From Takakia lepidozioides (lineage: Eukaryota > Streptophyta > Takakiopsida > Takakiales > Takakiaceae): a stretch of DNA of 64,000 nucleotides. The position numbers and the translations under genes are program-made. The stretch lies in assembly GCA_030704615.1 (NCBI GenBank), contig CM060731.1, positions 434,001-498,000 of the forward strand, written 5' to 3'. Shown piece by piece: positions 1 through 9,986 of this stretch (position 1 is the first letter of the stretch; every line of letters starts with the position of its first letter). Below the pieces are notes generated by a model that saw only the letters and a list, made by a program, of their open reading frames with translations, had not been told where the DNA came from and searched no databases.

Positions 1-1119
1 CCACTTGCTACCTGTACCATCTCGGTAGGCAGAGAGACCGTCAAGGGAAGTGCACTCCGCACTATACGTTGCTCAGCCATAGCCAAGCTGATAATCCAGG
101 TCAAGCAATTGAGATCCATTGTTTGCCCCAACAGCTGACGACGTGATGCCTCAGAAAGAGAAGACACTGCCGTGGTCCCAGTGGAAAATCCCATAGCCCA
201 ATCTCGCTCGTCGGCATTAGGCTCCACTAACTGTTGCAACTGGCTATCCCACAAGAGGCCCGGTCCACCATCCCGAAAAGCATGGGATCCTGGGAAGCTG
301 AGCAGTGTAGGTAATGCTGCTCGTGGTTGATCCACCCTGTTGACCACTGCCAAAGGCGAACGGTCATCGTGTCTCACACGTTGAGACTGCCTCCCTGTGT
401 CCAAAATGCCATCCACGGTGAGGTGTACTAGCCGCTGCACCCCATCAAATGCACGCTTGAGCAGTGCGGGTGGCATCAAGTTAGTCCACCAAAGCCGTGG
501 ACGATGAGCCCGTGACCCCACTGCAGCTGCATCCAGCAACACTACTGACCCAAGCCACGACCGGACTTGATGCACACTGGCCATCACCCTGGCCCGAGAA
601 TCACCCATCAGTGGCACATTCTCCAAGATGTATGTTGGAGATACAGCTTGATGAAGCTATGTAGTCCACCATGGCGTCGACGCTCAGCCTATACCAGGTT
701 CTGTCTGCCTTTGCCTCCGACTTGCCCGCATCATCTCCCAAAACAGACCCGTCCTCGAGTCTCGCAATCCATTGCCATGCCCGGCTGATGAATGCCCTTG
801 GCAGGGCCAACCTGCCACTACCAGATCAATGGAGCCAACTTGCTCCAAATCTTGCACCCCCAACAACGAAATGTCTGCTGGCAAGGCTTGTTGGTATCCA
901 CGAACTGCAGACACTGGCAACAAAACAGGGTACTGCTGTACCAACTGAGCAACATGGCGCAGTGAGACGCGTCATGCAGTCTCATCCCTCTCCACATACA
1001 GGTAACGTCGAACTCGTACACCTGCCTGTAGCACTGCAGCCAATCCAGTGCTGATCCCGCCAAACAAGTCCAGAAGGCATATGCCTTCATCCGGGCACTG
1101 CCACACAAGAGGTGTGGTG
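1..1119 (-). pseudogene. Cytosine-5 DNA methyltransferase domain of the retrotransposon (two internal stops plus one at its junction)
   Basis: The domain would transfer methyl groups from S-adenosylmethionine to cytosine C5. Motif I reads LLDLFGGISTGL (about 1050-1090). Motif II ends YVERDE. Motif IV is AGWPCQG with the catalytic Cys codon at 801-803. Motif VI is YILENV (GAG-AAT-GTG at 623-615). Motif VIII is RAHRPRLWWTN (about 485-510). ERDWAMGF and LLGQTMDLN match motifs IX and X (about 130-210). The order is I-IV-VI-VIII-IX-X, so it is not a permuted DRM-type enzyme, and the PCQ region resembles Dcm-like or DNMT3-like enzymes. Stops TGA 972-974, TGA 684-686 and TAG 660-662 interrupt it. 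From 659 to 1 the frame is open for about 219 codons. It is fused in frame behind the retroviral-type protease. Retrotransposon-encoded DNMTs are known from charophyte algae and dinoflagellates; the relation to those is untested. Confidence 0.86.
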
Positions 1120-2381
1120 TCCAATGGCAACAACTGGGGTGGTCCTGGTGCAATCACCGCACTCTCCTCCTCTCCTGACGGTACGAAAGCTTCTACCCAA
1201 GCTTGTTGCACCCGTCCATCAGCAGCCTGCTGCAAATCCTTGCTCGTACTCCACAATGGAGTGTGAGCAACCATGGCAGGCAACTCCGCCATACCATGCA
1301 TGTCATCCTGTTCTGCTGGAGGTGGCACATCCTCTGCATGGGCATTGCCCTCCAGCAACTCTCCAGGCCAACTAACTGCAGCTGTAAAGGCGGCTAGTGT
1401 TGGCATCTTGCCCCGTTGGGCAGCCGCAATACCCCCAATGAATGTCACAGGGAGCTGTGCACGACGACCATCCCCTGACTGCCATCTAGGTCTGTAGGAT
1501 GCTGACTCCTCCCAAAAGTCCAGGGTGAAGCCCATGGGATATAACACTGCCCCACCAACGAGGACATTGTAAGAGACCGCGTCTGTCACAATGGCCTTGG
1601 CTCGCATCACTGAGCCATCTACAGGATGATTTGCTTGTAGTCCAATGGCCAACTCATGCCGTATCATGCCCCGAGCCTTATCCGCCTCCATGAGGCCCAA
1701 ACTTGCAATATCAGCTCTGCCCAACATCAGTGGCTGAGCTCCCGAGTCCAACAAGACCCGCAGTGGCCGGTACTTCTTGCTTGCCGGTCCACTCAAAGAG
1801 AAAATGCCATCCTGGTTGTCTAACAAGACAACTCCAGGTGTCACCATGGCGTGCTCAAAGGCTGGCCTAGCTGGCAGTTCCGTCAACCTGGCAGCTGCAG
1901 CTTGCCATGGCGCAGCCGTGGCAGTCTTGACCCTCAAATCTGAGGATCCCTCTGCCACTACACCTTCCAGTAACTCCACAGAAGATGAAGTGACCTCCCC
2001 ACTCTCACAAAGTGTTGCTGCTAGTCTGAACACTGCAGCTGGCCTTACCCCCAGCGTCGCAATCATGGTTGCTGAGAACAGTGGGGCTTGACATACAGAG
2101 GTGGCTGCCCCCAATAACACACCGGCTGCAGTAGCCTTGGTAGCAGGTGTCAGTGCTGCACGTGTAACTCTCCCCAATGGCATAGTAACCTCCGCCTCGG
2201 TAACAGTCGGGCGAGAACTAGGTGCCATGGATGGCGTCGACACAGTCTCCGCCAATGTGAATGACTGAGGAAGCCTCGCCTGATGGCTTGCCTGCCTACG
2301 CTGTGGATCCAATTCCACCTCTGCACCTCGTGGCTCAGGAACTCGTGCTGCTCCTCGAGTCACGGCTGCAGCAGATTCCAC
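1120..2381 (-). pseudogene. Retrotransposon aspartic protease and linker region
   Basis: This is an open stretch between the stops at 2382 and 972. A Ser/Thr/Ala-rich linker is followed by a retropepsin-like segment with the active-site triad in LLDSGAQPLML (Asp codon 1746-1748). Downstream come a YNVLVGG strand and a GFTLDFWEE segment, as in pepsin-like proteases of gypsy-type retroelements. Such enzymes process the Gag-Pol precursor. About 200 residues of low-complexity, proline/alanine-rich sequence separate the protease from the methyltransferase motif I. The linker contains no recognisable domain. The segment is in the same frame as gag and the methyltransferase. Confidence 0.75.
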
Positions 2382-2384
2382 CTA

Positions 2385-3017
2385 CACTAGTGGTCCGCAC
2401 ATGAATCCCATGCCTCCCATATCTCCTCCCTCAGGAGCAGGAGGTGGACCATCCCGCCTTGGAGCCGGTACCACCTGAGCTATAGCCATGGCAGCGAGCC
2501 TCTGCTCTAGCTGCTGAAGCTTGTTGGCCATGCCTTGGTCAACACCCTGACCTCCGCGTCCTTGGCCATGTTGCGCTTGCCCTTGGCCTGCGCCTCGTGC
2601 CCGGCCACCTCGTCCTCTCTGGGCTGGTCCACCTCGCCCCCGGCCACCATTGTTCCCTTGGAACTGGCCTGGGCGCAACTCAGGATGCAAGTCATAACAC
2701 TGGGCATCTCCATGCCCGTACTTGCCATAATGCCCACACTGCAACTGTGTAGGCTGTGCTTATGCCGACCTTTTGCCACTCTCTGGGCAATCTCTCTTGA
2801 CATGGGGTCCTCCACATGTCCAACATATCACCCCTGGTTGTTGTTGGCTTGCAAAAGATGCTACTGGCCTCTGCACCTGAGGTCCCCTGTAAGCTCCATG
2901 AAATTTGGGTTGGGAAACCTTGCCCCCTTGACCACGCTGTTGGGCAGTCCCTTGTGCCTGTGGGCTGGTAGCTGCACCTCGTGCAGGCATGTCCTTGCCA
3001 AATCCAATGGTAACAAC
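2385..3017 (-). pseudogene. Gag C-terminal nucleocapsid region with two CCHC zinc knuckles
   Basis: Two zinc knuckles lie in frame. The first, CWTCGGPHVKRDC (about 2800-2840), fits C-x2-C-x3-H-x4-C. The second, CGHYGKYGHGDAQC (about 2700-2742), has Tyr where the second Cys should be; a TGT to TAT transition would explain this. A Gly/Arg/Gln-rich RNA-binding tail follows (about 2520-2680). Stops lie at 3018 (TGA), 2760 (TAA) and 2382 (TAG). Nucleocapsid regions of this kind package element RNA. Confidence 0.72.
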
Positions 3018-3980
3018 TCACTCCTCCACCATGTTGAGCTCAATCCGCTCAGCCAGCAGAAACACATCTGCTAATGTGGGTTGGGCTGCTTGTAACAGGG
3101 TTGCATCTCGCACCCTTCTCTTGAGCTCCTTGTCCAGAATTCCATACCAAAACTGGATTTCCTGAGCTTCAGTAACCCCTTGGGTCACACTTATCAAGCG
3201 TCTCATACGAGTGTACGCCTCTCGCATGCTCTCATTGGGTTTGCGCTGAAAGTCTTGCAAACTTCGCAGCTTCTTTGTCCGTACACCTTGGTAGTTCATC
3301 CGCAACTCCTGGAAGAACTCCACCACCGGGTTGAATCTAGGCACATGTGTTGTAGTCGTGGCAAGAGGAGTAGTAGCATCTTTTGAACTGGTACCACCTG
3401 CAGAAGTACCGGCACTACTTGTTCCACTACTAGTGCTGGCAGTGGGAGATATTGGTACTGATGCAGCTACTGGTCGCGTCGTGCCTCGAGTAATGGAGAC
3501 GTAGTCAGGTGACCAATACATCCTCCACTCCTCAATCTCTACTTTATGTCCTTGCCTGAACTCGTGGTAATCGTCCATAGGCGGGCCTTCCAAATGCTGG
3601 AACAGTCCCTTCCACGCCATGAATGGGGTGAATAGCTGTGGATTGCGCATCTGCTGCAAATCCCACCAGCTGTCGAACTCCTGGATAAAGTCATCCAACT
3701 CGATTGTGCCCACAGCTCCAGAATACCTACGAGGCCCCTTGGTAGCTCCATACATCTCCTCCATGTCGTCCCACAACAATGGCGAATGAAACTGCACACC
3801 TGTTGATGAAGCCTCCGAGTCTGTGTCTGACTCTGCACTAGTTGAGGGTGGAGGTGAAGGTGGTCTGAAACGAACACCTCGTCTGGTGAACCCACTCTCA
3901 CTGCTACTGCCTGTAGCCGTACTCCCCTCAGAACCCCTGGGTAACTCCGTGATGACACTCACAATGTGCACCTCCCCCAC
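3018..3980 (-). pseudogene. Retrotransposon Gag (capsid-like) region
   Basis: This is a 320-codon frame from an ATG at 3978-3980 to a TGA at 3018-3020. It begins with a Ser/Pro-rich disordered segment. A capsid-like portion contains FIQEFDSWWDLQQM and, near the end, a helical block with FFQELRMNYQGV, MREAYTRMRRLI and IQFWYGILDKELKRRV. This block resembles the retrotransposon Gag family that forms virus-like particles. The stop lies just before the zinc-knuckle segment in the same frame, and a sense CGA codon there would restore continuity with the rest of the polyprotein. The ATG lies about 12 bases downstream of the primer-binding site, a short leader. Confidence 0.75.
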
Positions 3981-3992
3981 GTGACACTATAA

Positions 3993-4005
3993 GGCTCTAA
4001 TACTA
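3993..4005 (-). promoter_or_regulatory. Degenerate primer-binding site (initiator tRNA-Met type)
   Basis: On the minus strand this reads TAGTATTAGAGCC. The usual plant retrotransposon primer site complementary to initiator tRNA-Met begins TGGTATCAGAGCC; two positions differ, both as transitions. It lies between the LTR and gag, as expected. About 10 bases separate it from the proposed LTR end, slightly more than usual, so the LTR boundary may be off by a few bases. Confidence 0.6.
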
Positions 4006-4015
4006 ATTCTAATAG

Positions 4016-5224
4016 TGACACGGGTAGGCACCTGTTGCAGTTTAAGGGTCATATCCCAGTGGCTCAAGGCACCTGCACCTGCATCCACCGCAAGAACTCC
4101 TATGGTTGGCTGGTCATCAACCCAGTCTCACCATAGAAGAAACACTGGTGGTCTTGCTGGTCATCACTCCAGCCTCACCACCGACAACATACTCTAGGAT
4201 TAACCGGTGATCAAATCCGGCCTAATCCCTATGAAAGCAAGCGCCCACACAAAACCAACATGGCGCACAGTCAAGCATGCAGGTGTTGGGGGGGATCCAA
4301 ATACAAGAAATCAAAACATCAACACCCCCACACCAAAAATCCATCTGCAGTGCTGACCTGCAGAATATCCCAGCCCAAAACCCCGGACTAACTGGCCTCC
4401 ACCAAGAGAGGCTTTGGCAACTACGAGTACAAGGTAATGAAAATAGTACAGAGATGGAGGGGAAGAATAGAAGCCCGCCCAAGCAAGATCTAATCCTGAT
4501 CTATGCTATCAACTGCCAGACTTCTCTCAAAGTGCCTCGCTCTGCATGATGGTAAGGTGTAGGAGGTATATCTATGTCCAGAAACCTGCCACTAACCTTG
4601 TCCCACTACAGTAGCTCGCTCTAACCAACCCTCCTCCTCTTTCTGCCAGGTAGAGACAAAGCAATACTCCCCTATCTCCCGCTCATCCAGTGACCGTTAT
4701 AAAGGGAGAATACCCATGCACTTTCGTGTTACCGCTTTCAACACACAGAAGCCTAACTTGCCATTGCACCCTCGTGTTTCTCTCTCATCTTCACACAAAA
4801 CCCACAAGTGCTAAAAACTAATTAAGCTCACATCTTGCACTCACAGATGCAAACTCATCTCTCTCGAGTGATAGAACAAGCTAAGAGACACACTGTTCAC
4901 ACCAGAAACAACATGAAATCCATCGCTATCACTCGTTAAAACAGAAGTCGAGCCAGGGGCACCCCAAGCTATGGGGACTCCACCCCACAACAACCTATAC
5001 TCCCATCATAAGCACACTCAGTCCTAAACGATGCAGGAGCTCGGTCGCGCAGGCTCAACTTGAGAGAGATGAGCTGCGCGACTGCCGCTCTCGTGAAGAT
5101 AAGGCGGTTCAGGTGTCAAACTAAACTTGACACCTGATTTAACACTTGACCTAAATCCAAGTGTTAAATACAAATAACTAGCTTTATTCTAGTTGTTTTC
5201 ACACTGTGCTTATTTAACTTGACA
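4016..5224 (-). repeat. 5' LTR of the methyltransferase retrotransposon
   Basis: The segment between the PPR junction and the primer site begins TGTCA and ends TGTCA on the minus strand (TG...CA), giving about 1.2 kb. The outer boundary is supported by PPR coding sequence resuming immediately at 5225. The inner boundary is inferred from the TG/CA ends and the primer site. The partner LTR is outside the window, so identity between LTRs cannot be used. Confidence 0.6.
5109..5194. repeat. Three consecutive inverted repeats in the outer LTR (U3) end
   Basis: Three hairpin-forming palindromes follow one another. TCAGGTGTCAA (5109-5119) pairs with 5127-5137. ATTTAACACTTG (5137-5148) pairs with 5158-5169. 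AAATAACTAG (about 5172-5181) pairs with 5189-5198 with one mismatch. Loops are 7-9 bases. The first two share the base at 5137. They lie in the presumed promoter part of the LTR. Confidence 0.75.
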
Positions 5225-6215
5225 CAGCTTTGACGATGTCAGCATGGACCTCTTTCCCATTTTCCAGGGCTCCCAGGCTTGCACACGCATTGCAAACACC
5301 AACAAAGGTGATGTGGTTGGGCTTCACCGGCCCTTCGCGCAGCATTTGCTCATAGGTCTCCAAAGCATTCCTACCACACCCATGTTAAATCCTGCCAACA
5401 TTATATTCAACAATTGAGGCATTCCGTTGAACACTAGGTGTGCATTCATGATGCTCTTGCACTTAACATACATGTTCACAAGGGTGTTGAGGAGAAAAAC
5501 ACTTGGCGTGAATCCACTTTGGATAATGTGAGTGTGCACCTGCTTTCCAGCTTCCAGACCCTTCATTTTGACGCACTTACGCAAGAGATAGACATATATA
5601 TCTGAATCTGTTGAAATGCTCCTTGGTTTAAAGGTTGTAGAGCCTCTTTTCAGTATGCCTGCCTCACAAAGCATCTTCACATGCCCAGAAGAGCCAAAAG
5701 AGCCATTATGGACTCCCTCTCTTGATCCTCTTTTAGAAGCTGTGGTCATGGTTGAGGTGCCTGATTTAAATCAGGGCTGCCAGGCCTGCAATGCACACAA
5801 ACATGATGTGGCCGGGCTGAACCCCTTCCCCCTTCATTTGCTCATAGGTCTCCAAAGCCTCCATCCCATGTCCCTGCTGTGCATACCCTGCAAGCATCGC
5901 ACTCCACGACACCACATCTCGTTCAGCCATAGTGTTGAACACTCCCTTTGCATCCTCGATGCACCCACATTTTGCATACATGTCCACTAGGGTATTGTTC
6001 AAAATGACATTTGGTACAATTCCAGCTCTGAAGGTGTCACCATGGACCTCCTTCCTCGTTTCAAGAGCTGCCAGGGCAGTGTTTAGAATGACATTAGGTA
6101 CAATTCCAGCTTTGATGATATCCCCATGCACCTCTTTGCCCTTCTCAAGGGCTGCTAGGCTTGCACAAGCATTGCAATGCACACATGGGACAAAGTAGAA
6201 CAACAAGAAACCCAC
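5225..6215 (-). pseudogene. PPR (pentatricopeptide repeat) gene remnant, broken by the LTR retrotransposon
   Basis: Several minus-strand frames encode plant PPR units of the PLS type. Examples are LVDMYAKCGCIEDAKGVF, MAERDVVSWSAMLAGYAQ and LRKCVKMKGLEAGKQVH, with repeated 'ACASL.ALE.GKEVH' blocks near 6150 and 5260. Intact PPR proteins bind organellar RNA and guide editing or splicing. Here the frame changes at about 5750 and 5380, and the last block stops at DIVKA exactly where the LTR begins (5224/5225). Two nearly identical GKEVH units at about 6040-6090 and 6115-6160 look like a local duplication. It is a pseudogene; the remaining part presumably lies on the far side of the retrotransposon. 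Confidence 0.75.
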
Positions 6216-6237
6216 ATCATAGAGGAGAGAGAGGTTC

Positions 6238-8520
6238 TCACCTTATCACGACCTTTGACAAACACAAGAATGGGTTGGTTGGTGTCAAGAGGGCGAGGTC
6301 GGATTCGGCTGCCACCAGAACAACAGGATTGGATGCAAGCATACGTTTTCTTGACAGAGGAACTTCCTCCTCTTCTTGGCCTACCACTTCGGGCATCAGC
6401 TCCTGCTCCTTCAAAGGATTCTCCTTATGTGTGATAAGTGCATGTGCCTCATCCCAAACTTGTCTCTCTGATAAGAATGCTTTGCTTGGACATTCAGCAA
6501 TTGATTCATACCTGCTCTCGGACTGGGGCCAGGCATACACACATCAGAAAGGAAGACAAAGGATATGCCACCAACTGTAACCCTTGGCCATAATACATTA
6601 AGGGTGTACTCCCTGCAGGATGCCTTTCTAGAGCTATTGTAAGGCTTTGAACCGCAATATATCAAACCAGGTCAAGAGTGCTGAATTGCTTACAACAATC
6701 CCAAAAAAAGGAACGCATGAGTAAGAGAGAGAGAGAGGGTAGACACTGGCTGAAACAGACAAGCCAGAAAGAGCAGAGAAGACTGCATACCTCTCTATGG
6801 GACAACTGCTGATCCATGCTTGGGTCAACTGGGAGAGATGAACTCTCTGCACACATGGAGGCCATCATTTGCTGGCGACTGAGGGTTTTCCCCTGTAACA
6901 ACATACCTTCTTGGAAGCTCAAAGTTTCAGCATGCATCTTATCTCCCACTGTCCTCTCAAGAGGAGACTCTACCACCGTCTCCAATATCTTCCCATTTAG
7001 GCTCTCTGTGTGCTCAATATATTTGTAAACTTATCTAGTTTCAAAGCCTCTGAGAGTGCTGCCCCATTTTTTGGTTGCAGTCCCCTTATTTGCTCTGGAT
7101 CTATGCTTGCACATGAGCCTCAACCTCCTTTCCCAGAGCTGATGAATGGTCAAAGTGTATTGCTGCAGCCATCGCCTCTTCTTTGTGGAGCATGGATACC
7201 ATATCATGTATATCTGATGAATTCTCCACTGATTTTTCTTCGTTTTCTGCAGATGCAACTTCCTCCATTCCTGTAGCTTTCACTTTTAGGAATGCCTCCT
7301 GCACTCTTACACACTAACCATTCACAACTTCTCCATGTTGGCCCCAGGTCTGCAATACATCCTCTTCGTTGTCTTGCTGCCAGGAAACCTTTGCTTTCTC
7401 AAAAATATCAATCATAGTCTCCATGACTGTAGGGTTGGAGTCTGCTACTGTTCCTTCTCTTGGACTGTTGAGTGAACTTTCCTTCATCAAAGGGGCAATT
7501 TGATATGTCAATGCTACCGGGGTGCTGGGTAAAAGCTCAGACTGTATTGTGTGTATCTCAAGCTGAGGTGCCTTTGTGTCCATTTCACTCGGTGATAGTG
7601 CAGGTGTAACTCCATCTATTCCTGCTGAGACAATCTCAGACTCTTTGAGGTTCAATAGCAAGCCCTCTCTCTCAGATGCATTTCCCTTCTGTGATTTGGA
7701 TTGTGAAGGATGTGGCTCTTCGGCAGTTGCAATATAAGCAATGTCGTCCTCCATCTTATCAAGCAGACATTGTGAATTCCCTGCCTGTTGGAATATTGCT
7801 CGCTCCAATATGGGGAAAAGATCCTGCTCTCCCTCAGCAGGTCTTCCACGAACATTGTGCACTCAACCCTCATAGCATCACCTTGATGCTCTTCAGTTTT
7901 GAAATAGAGGGATCTATCATCCATCCTCTCCACTATAGACTGTGTCTCCGAATCTAGGACCTCTGCACAAGCAGTCAGTTGGGGTCTGCCTCCTCTCTCT
8001 ACCACATTTTCCTCTGTCAAACATTTGTCCCCTTCAACCTCGAGCTTCTCTTGTTCAGATACTTCTTCCATACTTACCAGCTCAATAACTAATTCAGACG
8101 TCATTCCCTGCTCATTAACAGCAGCCTTCTCTACTTTGTGAATGCCGTCTTGTTCCTTGACAGTATCTCCCTCTGGCTCCCTCAAAACAGAGTACATTTG
8201 TCTAGCAAAGTGAGCATGCTTATTACCATCTAATATCTCTTTCTTGGAAATCCCTTCCAGCTCCATGGCTGCAGACTCCCCTTCCTCAGAAATTTTGGCC
8301 TTCTTAAGAACACCCACCTCAGTACTTTTGGTGTTCTCTGTAAGATCTATCTGGTCCACCTTAGAAACACATGGGTTGCTCTTCACAGTTGCCTCCTCCT
8401 CCATACACTTTAAGCCACCGTCTGCAATCCCTCCCACTTCACTTGTGAGAGGGCAAAACAGGCTGAAATAGGTCAAAGAAGAAGGTGCCCTCACCACATT
8501 GTCCTTGAGCTTGTGTCATG
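6238..8520 (-). pseudogene. Decayed acidic low-complexity protein gene, function unknown
   Basis: Long minus-strand frames (8497-7652, 7862-7314, 7304-7101, 6985-6790, 6540-6238) share a Glu/Lys/Ser-rich, predominantly helical composition, with stretches such as MEEVSEQEKLEVEGDK and LERTVGDKMHAETLSF. They succeed one another with frame changes near 7855 and 7000 and one in-frame stop near 7312. I recognise no domain. This could be a multi-exon host gene with a disordered product, or a broken one. No convincing splice set was found, so it is given as a decayed gene. The left end abuts the PPR remnant. Confidence 0.35.
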
Positions 8521-8756
8521 ACTTGACCGACCATCAACCCAAAAGGACCTCTTGTGTGTGCTGCTTGTGTCTGTAGTTAGGTAATGTCGGATTGGTCTGT
8601 GAGATCGAACCACCACGGTGCAGCTGAGTAGGCAGAGATTGAAACACGGCCTGCTAAGACCAAGCTAACTCTCCCAAGAACGGCGAGCTCGCAAGAATGT
8701 TGCGAGCTTCTCCTCGTCTCATCTCCTCCTCTTCTCCTCCTTCCTGCATCATTTGC

Positions 8757-9620
8757 TCAACGCCTCCATCCCACGCCCCTGCATATCCTGCGATCATCGC
8801 GTTCTATCCCTCGGCTACATGATGTGGCGCAGGAGACAAAAAAAACGCCAAGTCCCAGCCCTCCTTTGTGTTCACGATTACCCTAATGGGCAACCTTATT
8901 AGCAACTTTTTAACTTTTAAAATCCTAATGGGCAACTTATTAGCAACTTTTTGACTTTTTAACCTTTTGCACTTTGATTCATTCTAGGTCAAAGGCTAAA
9001 ATCCTGCTACCAGACTTGTCTAGAAAACCGAAACACCACGTAAACAAACATTTGATAGTGGTAGTAAAATATATTACCATTGGGCTGGTTTGAACACTTG
9101 CTAGTAAAAACTTTCACTTTGAGTTATTGAAATTGAAATATACATTATAAATTATATTTTCATAATTACAGCTGTCAATGTTTGACTTAGGGGTGGTAGA
9201 ATAAAGGACTCCGTAATGAAACTTTTGATAGTTGTAGTGAATTGTTCTATTAATATCAGCACATTTCACTACGTGGTGCTAGAAATAGTGAAAAGTGGCA
9301 AATAGTGAAATTCATAGTAAATTACCGACGGTGCTGAAAACCGTAGTGTGTTGTAGTGCCTCGTTGTGTCTATCATTGCCCCTTCCTGCATGCTCAAGAA
9401 TAGGTTTGCAAAGCCTCTATCCCACGTCACTGCATATCCTGCGATCGTTGCGTTCCATGCTCTAGGCTTGTGGATACTAAGAAAACATATGGTGTGGCGG
9501 GAGACAAAAAAAACCCAAAAGGAGGCCAAGTCCTAGCCCTCTGTTCACGGCTGGCACCCTAATGGGCAACCCTATAAGCAACTTTTTGAAAAAATTTAAC
9601 TTTTTGCACTTTGATCATTG
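8757..9620 (-). repeat. Two diverged copies of a PPR-derived segment (8757-8960 and 9390-9600)
   Basis: Both copies hold the same order of blocks in direct orientation. The first block is a PPR-like stretch ('...cctgcatatcctgcgatc', encoding WNATIAGYA on the minus strand). It is followed by a run of A before 'gccaagtcc.agccctc', then 'ccctaatgggcaacc' and 'agcaactttttgac'. Between them lies AT-rich sequence (9000-9360) with no gene. They look like dispersed pieces of a PPR gene carried by, or trapped between, mobile DNA. Confidence 0.55.
9264..9358. mobile_element. Short CACTA-like terminal sequence pair
   Basis: The segment starts CACTACGTGG and ends GTTGTAGTG, so its ends read CACTAC inward on both strands. 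This resembles the CACTA (En/Spm) transposon terminus. The interior has short repeats of TAGTGAAA. At under 100 bases it would be a solo remnant or a very short deletion derivative. Confidence 0.3.
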
Positions 9621-9639
9621 ATGAATGAACTTATCCAAT

Positions 9640-9986
9640 GGATGAATACATTCGTGTATGTGCCTTCAAAATGACACGTGTAGTGATGCAGTCGTATAAT
9701 TAGAGCTCTGAAACCATATTCAGTCATGAAGTCATACGATTCTAGGAAAATTCATCCACGTGTAGTCCTCCATATGACGCGAGTCATATAAACCATTCAT
9801 GTCATCATGGTCAACAATGTTTGACCAATGCTCCCTACCTTTCCGGAGTCATGTAGTGATATCCATTACTACAGAGTGATAAAACTATGACTGCAACGCA
9901 TTTCAGCGTTCTGTAGTCGTGTACCTAATGCCGTTTTTATGACTCCGCAAAAGCCGTAGTCCTAAAAACGCTCATCTCTTGTAGTG
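9640..9986. mobile_element. CACTA-type transposon end with subterminal repeats
   Basis: The right edge reads CTCTTGTAGTG, the reverse complement of the classic CACTACAAG terminus of CACTA elements. Inside it are several short repeats resembling CACTA subterminal arrays ('gactgcaacgc', 'gactccgc', 'gtagtcgtg', 'gccgtagtcc'). The element end interrupts a minus-strand gag-like frame. The matching left terminus was not found, so the left coordinate is nominal. Confidence 0.45.

Larger units (their letters stand above)
1..5224 (-). mobile_element. LTR retrotransposon carrying a DNA methyltransferase domain (5' part, cut by window edge)
   Basis: Reading leftwards on the minus strand, the element shows an LTR (4016-5224), a degenerate primer-binding site, a gag-type region, two zinc knuckles, an aspartic protease and a cytosine-5 DNA methyltransferase. 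All coding parts lie in one frame from the ATG at 3980 to base 1. That frame is broken only by six single stop codons and has no visible frameshift. Reverse transcriptase, RNase H, integrase and the second LTR must lie left of the window if present. The right border falls inside a PPR coding sequence, which supports the LTR end at about 5224. Gag with CCHC knuckles and a DSGA protease is typical of Ty3/gypsy elements, but superfamily cannot be fixed without the RT. It is a decayed copy, so the encoded proteins are not made intact. Confidence 0.85.
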
